From the NCBI GenBank assembly GCA_963920705.1, contig CAWUCO010000002.1, positions 1,302,001 to 1,366,000 on the forward strand: a DNA stretch of 64,000 nucleotides, given 5' to 3'. A program made the position numbers and the translations under genes. This document shows, piece after piece, positions 22,670 through 33,680 of this stretch (its first letter is position 1; each line of letters begins with the position of its first letter). This DNA comes from Odiellus spinosus (taxonomy: Eukaryota; Arthropoda; Arachnida; Opiliones; Phalangiidae). The notes under the pieces were generated by a model. It ran no database searches, was not told where the DNA came from, and saw nothing but the letters and a program-made list of their open reading frames with translations.

Positions 22670-23200
22670 TGTGACATTAAGTAGGGGGGAGTTGTAGTGC
22701 TTTTTAAGGATGGTTTTGGATTTATTGAATATTTCGGGTAGGTCTTGGGAAAATAGTTTATCAGTTCGTAAAATAATTTAGTTTTTACCCGTCACATTTA
22801 TAACTTTTAAATAACGCTTGGAGTATTGTCAGCTATAGGTTGGAACCGCGAGCGCTGGTCGCTTTAGGAACACCCCTATAGACTTTCAGTCTCCAAAGCG
22901 GCGACATCTTAGAAGAAGGGTTGGTGGTTGTTTTGTGCGCACGGAACATATCGCCCCCTTTTTATTTATATCACCGAAGTCTCCGAGTTTCTTAAGGAGG
23001 TAGGGAAAATCCCCTCCTTTAAAATATAATTGCCCCCGATTTCCATTTTCAAAGCCCCAAAAGCCGAAGGTTACCAATTGACCACAATAGCTGGTCAATT
23101 TATTTATTTTAAAAACTGTCAGTGTATGTTATAAATATCTAGAGTAATGTGTTTTTATGGTGGCGACCTGGTGAAAACCAAGAAAATCCCGCGACATTAA
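22670..23200 (+). mobile_element. Fossil LTR retrotransposon remnant (Gypsy-like)
   Basis: A purine-rich tract ending AGTAGGGGGGAG is followed at 22,693 by TGTAGTGC, the usual arrangement of polypurine tract and LTR start in arthropod Gypsy elements. About 465 bp on, after a TATAAATA-type promoter sequence, lies TGGCGACC at 23,161, which resembles a primer-binding site. The element is broken, with no recognisable gag or pol here, and looks old. The family is inferred from these short signals only. Confidence 0.4.
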
Positions 23201-24139
23201 AGCGCCGTGGTTTTTCTACGCCGACCTTGGAGGTCTAACTTTTACTAAGAAAAGGGGAACATACGTTTCCCATGAAAAACAATTAACCGGGTTTGCCCGG
23301 CTCCGTTTCAATTGGTCAAGGGACCAACGGACGGGGACCTTCAAAAACCACGTGACTGGATTCAAAAATCGGAGGACTGGAGTGAAAAAAAGAAAGAAGA
23401 GACAGAGGACTTGGAGAAGGGTTAGAGTTTGGTAACCTGCAAGGAAGCCAGAGGAGATTGAATAAGTCCACCTCAGGACTTATATAAAAAAGTCCGTCCC
23501 CGGACTTAGAAAAAAAAGAAGTCGACACCGATGATCACGGGTGACCCAAGTACGAGGTAAAAGAGCCATTGGCCAATACGGAATTAAGTGATTAATTCAT
23601 TAATCACTTCGCGCGATTTGATTCGATCGCGAAGATTAATATCGCTAATCAAGAAACGCGCCGTCCACAATACGCGCGCAATGGTGATTCGCGAAGCGAA
23701 TTTGAAAACCAGGGTCGCCACGGAGGATTTTAAGTATTGTACATTTTTGTTTATTAGTTTTAAGTTTTAGATTATTTTGGAAGGGTTAAGTGTACTATTG
23801 AACTATGGGGTTTTACTTGTTTTAATGTTTAGGTTAGTGTATGTTCTATGTTTTAATGTTTAGGTGAGTGTATATAGTTGTTTTTAATGTTTAAGTTTTA
23901 CCATATGTTTATACTGCCATTAAACAGGATATTATGATTGGTAACCTTCCGAATTTTAACTAATTTAAGCATATCCCCAGACTACAGATAAATAGTTAAC
24001 TCGCTACCTCCTAATAGTGCCCAGGTACGCGAAGAAGGAACTCGGATGAACTAAAGATAATATATATTTGTTTACGTTAGAACCTTGCCAGATGCAATAC
24101 GTTTAAGGTAATAGGTTTACAGTGCTACAAAGGTTTGGT
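23201..24139. other. Unannotated; probable fossil 5' leader then spacer
   Basis: Possibly leader sequence of the same LTR fossil up to about 23,760, then AT-rich spacer. No gene recognised. Confidence 0.3.
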
Positions 24140-25017
24140 TTTGACGTAACATTGGGCTGCATATTCGCAAACTTGGCGCCACGTTCCTCGAGGCGTCGAT
24201 AGCCAAGATACCAGATGAGGCTACTAACGTGAGCACACATTTGAAATATAACGGATAATACTGCGTTGGACAAACCGATACGTAGTTTTATCGGTAGTAA
24301 GGCTACAGTCGTCTTTGATGAGCATGATCTAATGGTCTTCAGCTTGTCTTCGACGGTGGAATGTAAATCGCGGAACTGGTCTTGCGAGAGAGACATGAGC
24401 ACCTTGGAGTCATTGTCACTTGTGATAAACGATTCGATAACGCGTCTTCTGCGGTCTTCAATGTACGTGCTAAGACCTTTAAGAAAATTCTCAATGTCAG
24501 CTGAACTTACATTGTCAATAACGTCATCAGCAATTTCGTCATTGACTAGATGACTGCTGCACATTCTGGTGTCGTTATTTACAAAGATGGACTTACGTAA
24601 CCATATCTCATAGCGGACGTTGTTTCTGATTCGCGTGCGTGAATGAGTTTTTCATACGAAACACGTCATTGAACTTGACACACGACAGTCTATTGGCAAA
24701 TCAATGACCGGAGTTCCGGGTCGTAGCTCTTCCGTCGGCAATGATTCAGATGTTGAAGCGGACGATGTCGACATTTGCGCTGACTCGTCATTGTCACTGA
24801 CGGCTGTTTTGCAGGTTTTGACAAATGCGACAAACCTCTTGGATGACGCGAAGCATTTCAAACAAATCTTCGTGCTATTAGGTATTATCCCAAGAGCCGG
24901 AAGACCCTTTGTAAAACTCATAAAATATGAATATCTCGTCAATTTCCGCTGATTTAGATACCGACTTGATGATTTATTAACCTTTCTATTGCACGAGTAG
25001 CACTTGTCCGATGCCAC
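24140..25017 (-). pseudogene. ISL2EU/Harbinger-type transposase, N-terminal part (left arm)
   Basis: Starts MASDKCYSCNRKVNKSSSRY, with paired Cys-x2-Cys motifs (CYSC, then CLKC) as in a zinc finger. A second Cys motif (CFVCKTHTRTR) lies just before a frame change near 24,640, then come NNDTRMCSSHLV and a helical segment leading to LRIGLSNAVLSVIFQM. That order (N-terminal finger, RxCxxHL, then LRxGxSN with IFQ) is the one I know from arthropod ISL2EU-type transposases before the DDE domain. The catalytic domain is missing: homology stops near ATTGGGCTGCAT, as in the copy at 28,683. Confidence 0.65.
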
Positions 25018-25094
25018 GATAACGAGCGAAGGACATTAGCGGTAATTAGATATCAGTGGGGCATGTTACGCTTTTATAATGAACGTGAATTTGT

Positions 25095-25372
25095 CCAGAA
25101 TTTTCTAGAATTTTTCGAAATTTTCTAGAAATTTCCTAGAATTTCTAGAAATTACTAAAACTTTCTAGAAAGTTCTAGAATTTTCTAGAAAGTTCTAGAA
25201 TTTTCTAGAAAGTTTTAGAAATTTCTAGAAATTTCTGGAATATTCTAGAAATTCTAGAAAATCTCTAGAAAATTTCTAGAAAATTTCTAGAAAATTTCTA
25301 GAAAATTTCTAGAAAATTTCTAGAAAATTTCTAGAAAATTTTGAAAAATTCTAGAAAATTCTCGACAAATTC
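25095..25372 (+). repeat. TCTAGAAAATTT repeat hairpin at the palindrome centre
   Basis: About 20 copies of a 12-bp motif TCTAGAAAATTT with variants. It is self-complementary, so the whole block can fold. It contains many TTCTAGAA pairs, which resemble half heat-shock elements, but the GAA-to-TTC spacing alternates between 2 and 3 and so does not match a canonical array. Confidence 0.85.
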
Positions 25373-25442
25373 AAGTTCGTCATAAAAAGCGTAACATGCC
25401 CGACTGATATTTATTTACCACTATTGTCCTTCGCTCGTTATA

Positions 25443-25890
25443 ATGGCATCGGACAAGTGCTACTCGTGCAATAGAAAGGTTAATAAATCATCAAGTCGGT
25501 ATCTAAATCAGCGGGAATTGACGCGATATCCATAGTTTATGCGTTTTAACAAGGGTCTTCCGGCTCTTGGGATAATACCTAAAAGCACGAAGATTTGTTT
25601 GAAATGCTTCGCGTCATCCAAGAGGTTTGTCGCATTTGTCAAAACCTGCAAAGCAGCCATCAGTGACAATGACGAGTTAGCGCAAATGTCGACATCGTCC
25701 GCTTCAACATCTAAATCATTGCCAACGGAAGAACCACAACCCGGAACTCCGTTCATTGATTTGCAAATAGACTGTCGTGTGTCAAGTTCAAGGACGTGTT
25801 TCGTATGTAAAACTCATACACGTACGCGAATCAGAAACAACGTCCGCTATGAGATATGGTTACGTAAGTCCATCTTTGAAAATAACGACA
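25443..25890 (+). pseudogene. ISL2EU/Harbinger-type transposase, N-terminal part (right arm)
   Basis: Inverted copy of the minus-strand frame: MASDKCYSCNRKVNKSS, one frame change near 25,535, then KGLPALGIIPKSTKICLKCF, a Ser/Pro-rich linker, CFVCKTHTRTRIRNN and NNDTRMC. It ends at 25,890 at the junction with the inverted F copy. About ten substitutions separate it from the left arm. Confidence 0.65.
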
Positions 25891-25892
25891 CC

Positions 25893-27112
25893 AGAATGTG
25901 CCAGCTAGCCTGTTTTATTTATAGGTGTCTCAAAATTTCATTAGAAAAGTCTATGGAGATTTGTCTTATGAGGTGGAATCTTTTTTGTCAATGATAACTG
26001 AGGTTTTCGTTTTCTTCTTCGTCCGACCCCGAGTCCGTTTCAATGAGATTTTGCATTCGAGAGAGAAAAATATGTTAGGATCGCGGGGGTACTCTATACT
26101 TATCTAATGTTGAATACTAAGACAGATATAAAAGGTATAGATAACGTTCAAGCACCGCGAAAGACGGCGTTTCATTGAGAGTTTGCATTAGAGAGATAGA
26201 TAAATAAATGGGCTAGCCCGAATAGAGGTACTCTAAGTCTATCTGTAAGAAACGCATAGTTAAGAGATAGAGGTATTGTAGTTTTTTACGAGCTGCAAAG
26301 ATGGTTGAATTAGGATATAATAGATTGTCTCATTTAGAAAGATGCAATAGAGACAAAGGTAAAAGAGTGAAAAAAAGGCTAGTTTGACTGAAGGACTCTT
26401 AACATTCTGTAGTTAAATACAAAGACCGAGATAGCAATAGCGTGATAAAGCTTGAAAGACCGAGAAAGACGGAATAGGGTAACTAGTAAGGCTCCCCTCT
26501 ATCTCTAAGAAACGCGTAAATAAGAGATAGATGGGTTTCTAGCTTCTTACGCGCTGCAAAGATAAGGCTGAACAACGATCTACATTGTTTAATTATAAAG
26601 AAGTAATAGAGCAAAAGGCAGGAACTATAAACAAATATGCGCTGGTTTAAAGAGATAAGATGGTGTCTAGCATTCTACGCGTTGTTATTATTGCAAGGCT
26701 GAATTTTTAAGTGGGCTGAACAATTTTTTATATCATCATTATAAAATGCAGCGAGCAGGGTACTTAAACTTGGGTATTTCACAAAAGCCCCATGATATAT
26801 AGCGGTGAGACTTACAAAATGTCTTAGTAAAATGGACTCTGAAACAGGCGTGTTAAATTGATAATTTTATAATAAAACTCGGCGGAAAATTTAAATTATT
26901 TGTAGTGTTTTCATAAAAAACTAAATGATTTACTGTTTAGTTTTTATTAGAGTATCTATAGACGGAGTAGCGCCATTAAGGGGAAAGTGATGTCAAAGTC
27001 TATAGGTCACATTTTTTGACCAGAGAACAGGATCTGTAATGAATTGTTAGACAATAAATCGTTCTATTATTATATTTTATTAGTTGCATTCTATATGCCC
27101 AAGGTCCTTTTA
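25893..27112 (-). repeat. Family F, copy 3 (inverted, partial)
   Basis: Reverse complement of 9,115-10,515 and 31,070-32,298, minus the 200 bp unique to copy 1. It starts exactly at the F right terminus (CCAGCTAGCCTGTTTTATTT) and breaks off at 27,112 inside AAGGTCCTTTTA. Confidence 0.85.
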
Positions 27113-27346
27113 AAAATTGTAGTAGCAATTCAAAATGTGATACTAATTTTCAAGGCTAAAATTTCTCTTTGAAAGTGGCTTTGGTTGAACGGGAATTGGG
27201 TCTTATGTATTTGGGTGAAACGAGAAATAATACTTTGGGTAAAAAGATAACCATTATTAAATCTTGTTTTGGGTAAAATATGAAGAACTATCCAGGTTGT
27301 TTACATTGTTTGGTATAGCTGCTGCGCTGAAGAGTAAAATACACTG

Positions 27347-27837
27347 TTAAATCGCCAAACCAATCGTCCACAAGCCAGTGATTACTTTGGACACAATTTC
27401 CATTTTTACCCACATTAACTGAAAGATTAGAAAGCAAAATAGCGGAGTATGGATGGTAATAATAGAGGCAGCGTAGTATTTCATAAAGGCGTTCATTTCT
27501 CCACACAAATTTGTTACGCGGTAATGATGTCGCATCACGTCAGTAATGGCGCGGATTGGGCTGATCCGAAAATCGTGGTCATCGAAGCTTTCGTTCATGA
27601 CACGATTGATGTCATGGTACTTAATCTTGACGAGAAATCCCAATATAAGAAACCAATGAAGTGACAAACACCACACGGCGGAAGTGTAAAGGGCGGCGAG
27701 ACAGTTCACGCCAAACCAGACGTAGGGCAAGGTACCACCTTTCGAAGACTTTAAAGCCATGCCACTGAGCACGATTTGGCTTGACATGAAGACAATCGTC
27801 AGGCAAACCAAAATTACCAAGAAAATAGTCTTGATTA
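27347..27837 (-). CDS. Gustatory-receptor-like exon (7tm_7 family)
   Basis: After a pyrimidine-rich acceptor (TTTAATCAAG) at about 27,838 the exon encodes about 163 residues. Four hydrophobic segments are visible: IFLVILVCLTIVFM, VWFGVNCLAALYTSAVW with LHWFLILGFLV, YYAASIITIHTPLFCFLIF, and VITGLWTIGLAI. The stretch YHDINRVMNE, followed later by HHYRVTNLCGEMNAFMKYY, matches the TM4-TM5 region pattern of arthropod gustatory receptors. The frame ends at a TAA (27,347). The TYxxxxxQF TM7 motif is absent, so the last exon is missing or lies elsewhere. The function, if any, would be contact chemosensation. The family call is by pattern only. Confidence 0.5.
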
Positions 27838-27854
27838 AAGAGAAAGAAAGTTTT

Positions 27855-27896
27855 AAGAAGACATGGAATATTTAAAAAAATATTCCATGTCTTTTT
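27855..27896. repeat. Short hairpin
   Basis: GACATGGAATATTT and AAATATTCCATGTC form a near-perfect inverted repeat around 4-6 A residues, just upstream of the gustatory-receptor-like exon. Confidence 0.8.
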
Positions 27897-27927
27897 AAAA
27901 AATGGGGACAGCCACACTTAAATAAAA

Positions 27928-28014
27928 AAGATGGGATAGTCACAGATCATCTTAAAAGTGTCTTACTTAAAAGTAAGACACTTTCAAGATGCTCTGTGAC
28001 TATCCCATCTTTTT
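27928..28014. mobile_element. Perfect-ended foldback, about 87 bp
   Basis: AAAAGATGGGATAGTCACAG at the left end has its exact complement at the right. The arms meet at CTTACTTAAAAGTAAG. It is a small MITE or hairpin insertion in the presumed intron. Confidence 0.8.
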
Positions 28015-28305
28015 ATCGAAGGATTTTTGGTTTTTTGGCGGTTATATACTATTTTAAACTAAAGCTTGATGGGTATTTTGGATAAGAAGACCCACAACAC
28101 TAGGTAGACCTTTGGGTCAAGTAATGTTAAAAATAAATTTCTTAAAATTTCAAAATTTTTGGTTTGGTTGTAATCTCTGATAGTATTTACGCTCTTGTGG
28201 CGCGAAATCTGTTCATTAATATCAATTATCTCCGCAGAACAAAGGTTTTAGGATTTCTTCCGTAATGCTAGAGATAGGAGGATATGTCGGCTTCAAAGTA
28301 TGATA

Positions 28306-28530
28306 TCATCCCCCACACGAATCACGCTGAAACTTGGAACAAATAATTATATGGGGTAAATGATGACTCTGGGAAAGTTTCGTTTTGTAACTGCCACGGG
28401 ATTGGCGCGTACGACGAGGTAAAATATGTAAATAATAGGCCAAAAACACAAGAAAACGCCTGTAAAAGTGTTTTATGTCTCGGGCACCTATGCTGTGCAA
28501 AGACTATACAGCTATTACACAGCTTCATTT
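28306..28530 (-). other. Open minus-strand segment with homology to 290-500
   Basis: The minus strand holds a 68-codon frame containing TLLQAFSCVFGLLFTYF and IPWQLQNETFPESSF; the latter peptide is shared with the copy at 290-500. It could be an upstream exon of the gustatory-receptor-like gene (same strand, about 500 bp upstream), but no clear start or donor supports this. Confidence 0.3.
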
Positions 28531-28670
28531 GATAGCCTTTGCTTTACGGAAGTACGTCAAGAAACTAGGAGCAATATTAACCCCGTACGTAAATGGAGTG
28601 GTTACTCTATTTTATTTATCACACGTATGGGCTCTTACAAAAGGTATACAAATATTTAAACTATCTTGGG
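28495..28670 (+). CDS. Second gustatory-receptor-like exon fragment, opposite strand
   Basis: A plus-strand frame reads LCKDYTAITQLHLIAFALRK, then YVKKLGAILTPYVNGVVTLF and YLSHVWALTKGIQIFKLSW before a possible donor (GG-GTAAAT). The spacing and pattern parallel the TM5-TM6 region of the minus-strand exon (HYRVTNLCGEMNAF through TPLFCFLIF). It overlaps the end of the 28,306-28,530 frame, so at most one of the two is real at the overlap. Only a single membrane-type segment is visible. Confidence 0.3.
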
Positions 28671-28682
28671 TAAATTATCTAA

Positions 28683-29025
28683 TTGGGCTGCATCTTCGCA
28701 AACTTGGCGCCACGTTCCTCGAGGCGTCGATAGCCAAGGTACCAGATGAGGCTACTAACGTGAGCACACATTTGAAATATAACGGATAATACTGCGTTGG
28801 ACAAACCGATACGTAGTTTTATCAGTAGTAAGGCTACAGTCGTCTTTGATGAGCATGATCTAATGGTCTTCAGCTTGTCTTCGTCGGTGGAATGTAAATC
28901 GCGGAACTGGTCTTGCGAGAGGGACATGAGCACTTTGGAGTCATTGTCACTTGTGATAAACGATTGGATAACGCGCCTTCTGCGGTCTTCAATGTACGTG
29001 CTAAGACCTTTATGAAAATTCTCAA
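28683..29025 (-). pseudogene. Third ISL2EU-type transposase fragment
   Basis: About 98% identical to 24,145-24,500, encoding the same helical segment (LSMSLSQDQFRDL region) and LRIGLSNAVLSVIFQM. It begins at the same ATTGGGCTGCAT border as the left arm of the palindrome and is cut at 29,025 by the left end of F copy 2. Confidence 0.7.
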
Positions 29026-29026
29026 T

Positions 29027-32000
29027 TATACAAAAACGTTGTTTTGCTTCGCACTTCAAAAAAGTGCATTTATAGGTAAGAATTTCAAACCCGTGAAGGG
29101 ACAGAAATTATAAATTCACAGTGAAAGAAATATGAAAGTCACAGTCTAAGAAATCATAAAGCTATAATTATAATAATTAATATGAATAAAAAATTTACAA
29201 AAAAATGACGTATAAATTCGGCCTATCGAAACTTTTAATTATGCAGAAGTCATTCTGTTGTAGAATTCACTCTTGGTAAGGGTAACTAAAAGCCATCTAT
29301 GCGTGGAAAGGTAGAATAGCATAATACCAAATAGTTCCTGCCCGCGTTTTTAAAATGTTTATTTGTTAGGGTGGAGAATTATATTATCTTAAGAGGAGTT
29401 GCTGTTTAGATGAGTCTCTTGATTTTTAAACATGTTTCACCACGGGGAATACACTAACAAACCTTTACTCGCGTGTTATCGTCATCTGACAGCTACTAAA
29501 GTTTAGTTGACTCTTACTTTTTCCCTTCTCCTAGACTCTAGAGTGCTGATATCGAATGGCGATGGTTGCAGTTTTCAGTTAGTAAAAGGAAACATTCGCC
29601 TCTTCATAAAGTTTCTAATCATTAAATCTACATAAGTAAAAGTTTCGATAGGCCGAATTTATACGTCATTTTTTTGTAAATTTTTTATTCATATTAATTA
29701 TTATAATTTTAGCTTTATGATTTCTTAGACTGTGACTTTCATATTTCTTTCACTGTGAATTTATAATTTCTGTCCCTTCACGGGTTTGAAATTCTTACCT
29801 ATAAATGCACTTTTTTGAAGTGCGAAGCAAAACAACGTTTTTGTATAATTTGTGTTTGCTTTTGGAAAAATTAAACACTAGTAAATCAATTGACCCATTT
29901 TATTTGGTGCACCGATTAGTTTTGGGCGCGAAAAGTACACTGCGAAATTTGAATACTTAATTGTAAACATTTTATTTAAAACATTAAAACAAAATCCCAG
30001 CAACAGTGAAATAGGGTAAACGTTTTATCCGAAAATAGATAACAAACGTTTGTAATGGAATATCGTTGGTTTTATGTTACTGTCAATCGAAATACATTAT
30101 ATACAATAAATATACCTTAAATGGCTTTATTAAACTCACTCTTTAATATGACTGACATCACAAAATGTGCATTTCCTAATTGTGGTAATACAATTTGGAA
30201 TCATAGATATATGAAAAATAAACTAGATCCACAATCCTTAATAACGAAAATATAAACCTTTTCTTATCGGCCATTTTTCACGTCTGTGGAGGCTGCCATT
30301 TTGAATGGCCATGATACTGGGAAAGGCTACAAATCCCTCCTAAAATCCACTTTTACTACCCTCCCGCGTGGTCCTGCTTTTGGCGGGGAAAAATATTTAT
30401 ACAAAATATTTTTCCCCTGCGCTATACGGGGGGGACATGTCCCCCGTGGCGCGTGACATTTGCACAGTCAAAGGCGAGCATGAGCGCGTGAAAATGTCTT
30501 CTATTCCTGACGTTTTTGCGCGTGACTTAGGTAAGGTAGTGGATCTAGTTTAAATTTCATATATCTATGTTTGGAATGGATTTAATTTATTTTGGTTTCT
30601 CCTTTCCTAATTCTTTTACCGAAAGTATTACCCAATTTCACCTTTGCTGTGGTTTTGTTTTTTAATGTTTCAAATAGAACGTTTACAAGTATTCAAATTT
30701 CGCAGTGTACTTTTCGTCACAAATCACGATTAATGTGTCTTCTCTTTCATATAGGCGCTACGCGCCTTTCAATTCCGTCACAATTAATGTCTCATCTCCT
30801 TCAATTTGGCTCTACAAGCGCCTTTCAATTCCGTCACAATTAATGTCTCATCTCCTTCAATTTGGCTCTACAAGCGCCTTTCAATGACGTCACGTTTTAT
30901 TTTTTATTTGTTTGAGGGCTAATGGTGCAGGGTTAACTGGTTGCATTAGCGGCTGCTTTTGGCGATCAAGTATACTTTTCATTGACGTAATGAGTGCTAG
31001 AGAAAGATGGCCGAATACACTCAAGTTTTGAAGAGCTTCCGTTGACGTCATTGTCGTCATAACCTTCCTAAAAGGACCTTGGGCATATAGAATGCAACTA
31101 ATAAAATATAATAATAGAACGATTTATTGTCTAACAATTCATTACAGATCCTGTTCTCTGGTCAAAAAATGTGACCTATAGACTTTGACATCACTTTCCC
31201 CTTAATGGCGCTACTCCATCTATAGATACTCTAATAAATACTAAACAGTAAGTCAATTAGTTTTTTATGAAAACACTACAAATAATTTAAATTTTCCGCC
31301 GAGTTTTATTATAAAATTATCAATTCAACACGCCTGTTTCAGAGTCCATTTTACTAAGACATTTTGTAAGTCTCACCGCTATATATCATGGGGTTATTGT
31401 GAAATACCCAAGTTTAAGTACCCTGCTCGCTGCATTTTATAATGATGATTTAAAAAATTGTTCAGCCCACTTAAAAATTCAGCCTTGCAATAATAACAAC
31501 GCGTAGAATGCTAGACACCATCTTATCTCGTTAAACCAGCGCATATTTGTTTATAGTTCCTGCCTTTTGCTCTATTACTTCTTTATAATTAAACAATGTA
31601 GATCGTTGTTCAGCCTTATCTTTGCAGCGCGTAAGAAGCTAGAAACCCATCTATCTCTTATTTACGCGTTTCTTAGAGATAGAGGGGAGCCTTACTAGTT
31701 ACCCTATTCCGTCTTTCTCGGTCTTTCAAGCTTTATCACGCTATTGCTATCTCGGTCTTTGTATTTAACTACAGAATGTTAAGAGTCCTTCAGTCAAACT
31801 AGCCTTTTTTTCACTCTTTTACCTTTGTCTCTATTGCATCTTTCTAAATGAGACAATCTATTATATCCTAATTCAACCATCTTTGCAGCTCGTAAAAAAC
31901 TACAATACCTCTATCTCTTAACTATGCGTTTCTTACAGATAGACTTAGAGTACCTCTATTCGGGCTAGCCCATTTATTTATCTATCTCTCTAATGCAAAC

Positions 32001-32298
32001 TCTCAATGAAACGCCGTCTTTCGCGGTGCTTGAACGTTATCTATACCTTTTATATCTGTCTTAGTATTCAACATTAGATAAGTATAGAGTACCCCCGCGA
32101 TCCTAACATATTTTTCTCTCTCGAATGCAAACTCTCAATGAAACGGACTCGCGGTCGGACGAAGAAGAAGAAGAAGAAAACGAAAACCTCAGTTATCATT
32201 GACAAAAAAGATTCCACCTCATAAGACAAATCTCCATAGACTTTTCTAATGAAATTTTGAGACACCTATAAATAAAACAGGCCAGCTGGCCTGTTTTT
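29027..32298 (+). repeat. Family F, copy 2 (3.27 kb, no insertion)
   Basis: Near-identical to copy 1, with an empty site where copy 1 carries the 3.9 kb element. The left 850 bp is a foldback (29,027-29,240 versus 29,640-29,850). The right end carries the palindrome AAACAGGCCAGCTGGCCTGT. A few differences stand out: a longer GAA run near 32,163, and loss of the 200 bp found at 9,197-9,395. Confidence 0.85.
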
Positions 32299-32811
32299 AA
32301 TATTAAAGAATCGGAAGTTTAAAATAAGTAATTTTAATTTTCTTTCGGAACAACTTAGCTAAGATTAACCATATCGTTTGAAATGTAGCTCGAGACAAAT
32401 ATAGACTTAAATAATTCAAACGTCTTTTTTAATCTACTGTAATACCAATACACAGAATAGTCCTGGTCGATTTTCAAAACCGGAAGTCTAGAGACCCTCG
32501 CGAAAATTTTGGCGGGGAAAACTTTTGTCAAGTGATCGTCCGCCATCTTTTTGTAGCGTAAAATTTTCGTCCGCTCTAGTGATCTGTTCTAGCGGAGAGC
32601 GACAGACTAACAACTTGAATTTGGTTTGGGGCAAATAAAATTAGAAATAGTCTGGCTGCCTGTTTCTACAAAAAGATGGCGGCGCGGCTTTGAGACAAGC
32701 GCCAATTTCCGGCAAATCGACCAGGTCTATTAGTAATTTTAGAATTATACAATATCAAAATTCTACAAGACCATTTTCGGATAGTAAATAATCAAATAAA
32801 AAATCTTGAAA
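32299..32811. other. Spacer with a small inverted repeat
   Basis: CCGCCATCTTTTTGTAG at 32,541 and CTACAAAAAGATGGCGG at 32,666 are perfect inverted repeats about 110 bp apart, possibly a small MITE. Otherwise nothing is recognised. Confidence 0.5.
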
Positions 32812-33680
32812 TCATATCAATTGATACGCGAGAATCTCGAAGAATAGAGAGAGACAAGCGACGGTGATTCCGGACAACCAAATCTGGAACATGATGGACA
32901 GTGCATTGACGGTCATGGCGGTGGGTGCTTTCATCTCAATACCGGCCTCCATTGCTAAGAAGGGTCTAATTCTAACACGAATAACTGAAGTAATTGTAAT
33001 GTAATGTCTAGTTTCCTTAATAAAATAATTTGCAATATGTTTATAATTTTTTTAATCTGTCCCTTAGTTTGGATCGAGAAGCGAAACCGCGGAGCGAGGG
33101 ACAGACACTCTTTCCGCTCAGAGGCTAGAGCGGATTAAGTAGGAGTCGGGAACTCGTTAGCCACTCTTACCAAACCCACGTATCTCGCTCGTCTCACGTG
33201 ATCAGACGTAGCTACCGACTGCCTCTTAAAGAGTTTGAAAAGCAAATTATAGCCAATGGGCGCTTGAAAAGACGTTTCCGTGTTTCAAATCGCGCGGAAT
33301 CTGACGTCATAATTTTATTGAAATGACAGAAAAAACCTTATTGATTGGTTGTTTGACGGAACTTTCTCTTGTCTAGCACGCGTGGCGATTGAAGGTTTAA
33401 AAAAAATCTCTTACAAATAATCAACTTGTTGCAAGATTCTTTTCGGTAACTTCGAATTAAACATTAATGATACGTAACTTGCGAGATACGACTTTTTCCC
33501 GAAGTATAATCTTCGACCCGTTTTTTCCAATTTGTTCAGGATACCACTATTCAGAAGGATTCTATACTTTAATGTTTCTTCGCCACCATTATGGCGTATT
33601 TCCCGTAGCCGTTAGGGAACTCACCCCTATTCTGAAATTGTAATTTATTTCTTCTCGTAGCTCTGACATTTGGCGTTTAT
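32812..33680 (-). pseudogene. Ionotropic receptor copy A, collapsed relic
   Basis: Three pieces in gene order on the minus strand. At 33,620-33,680 an exon piece reads MSELREEINYNFRIG. It runs directly into S2 sequence (FPNGYGKYAI) at 33,415-33,618, which ends at the same TATTT-GTAA donor as copies C and D. At 32,812-32,990 the M4 exon reads NALSIMFQIWLSGITVACLS and ends at TGA. The M1, pore and M3 exons and most of S2 are gone, and the exon-2 donor area is fused to S2, showing an internal deletion. Intron sequence between the S2 and M4 pieces is still alignable to copies B-D. This copy is the oldest or most decayed of the four. Confidence 0.75.

Larger units (their letters stand above)
24140..25890. 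mobile_element. Palindromic ISL2EU-type Harbinger relic
   Basis: Two copies of the same transposase 5' region face outward from a central CTAGAA-rich hairpin: minus strand 25,017 down to 24,140, plus strand 25,443 up to 25,890. The arms share several hundred bp of inverted sequence, including the untranslated leader (GCATGTTACGC). The right arm stops abruptly at 25,890 where an inverted F copy begins. Both arms lack the catalytic half, so the element is dead or non-autonomous. Confidence 0.75.

Noticed and set aside
25095-25372. Heat-shock element array
   Set aside because: TTCTAGAA pairs are present but the 12-bp period does not keep the 5-bp phasing of GAA/TTC units that HSF needs.
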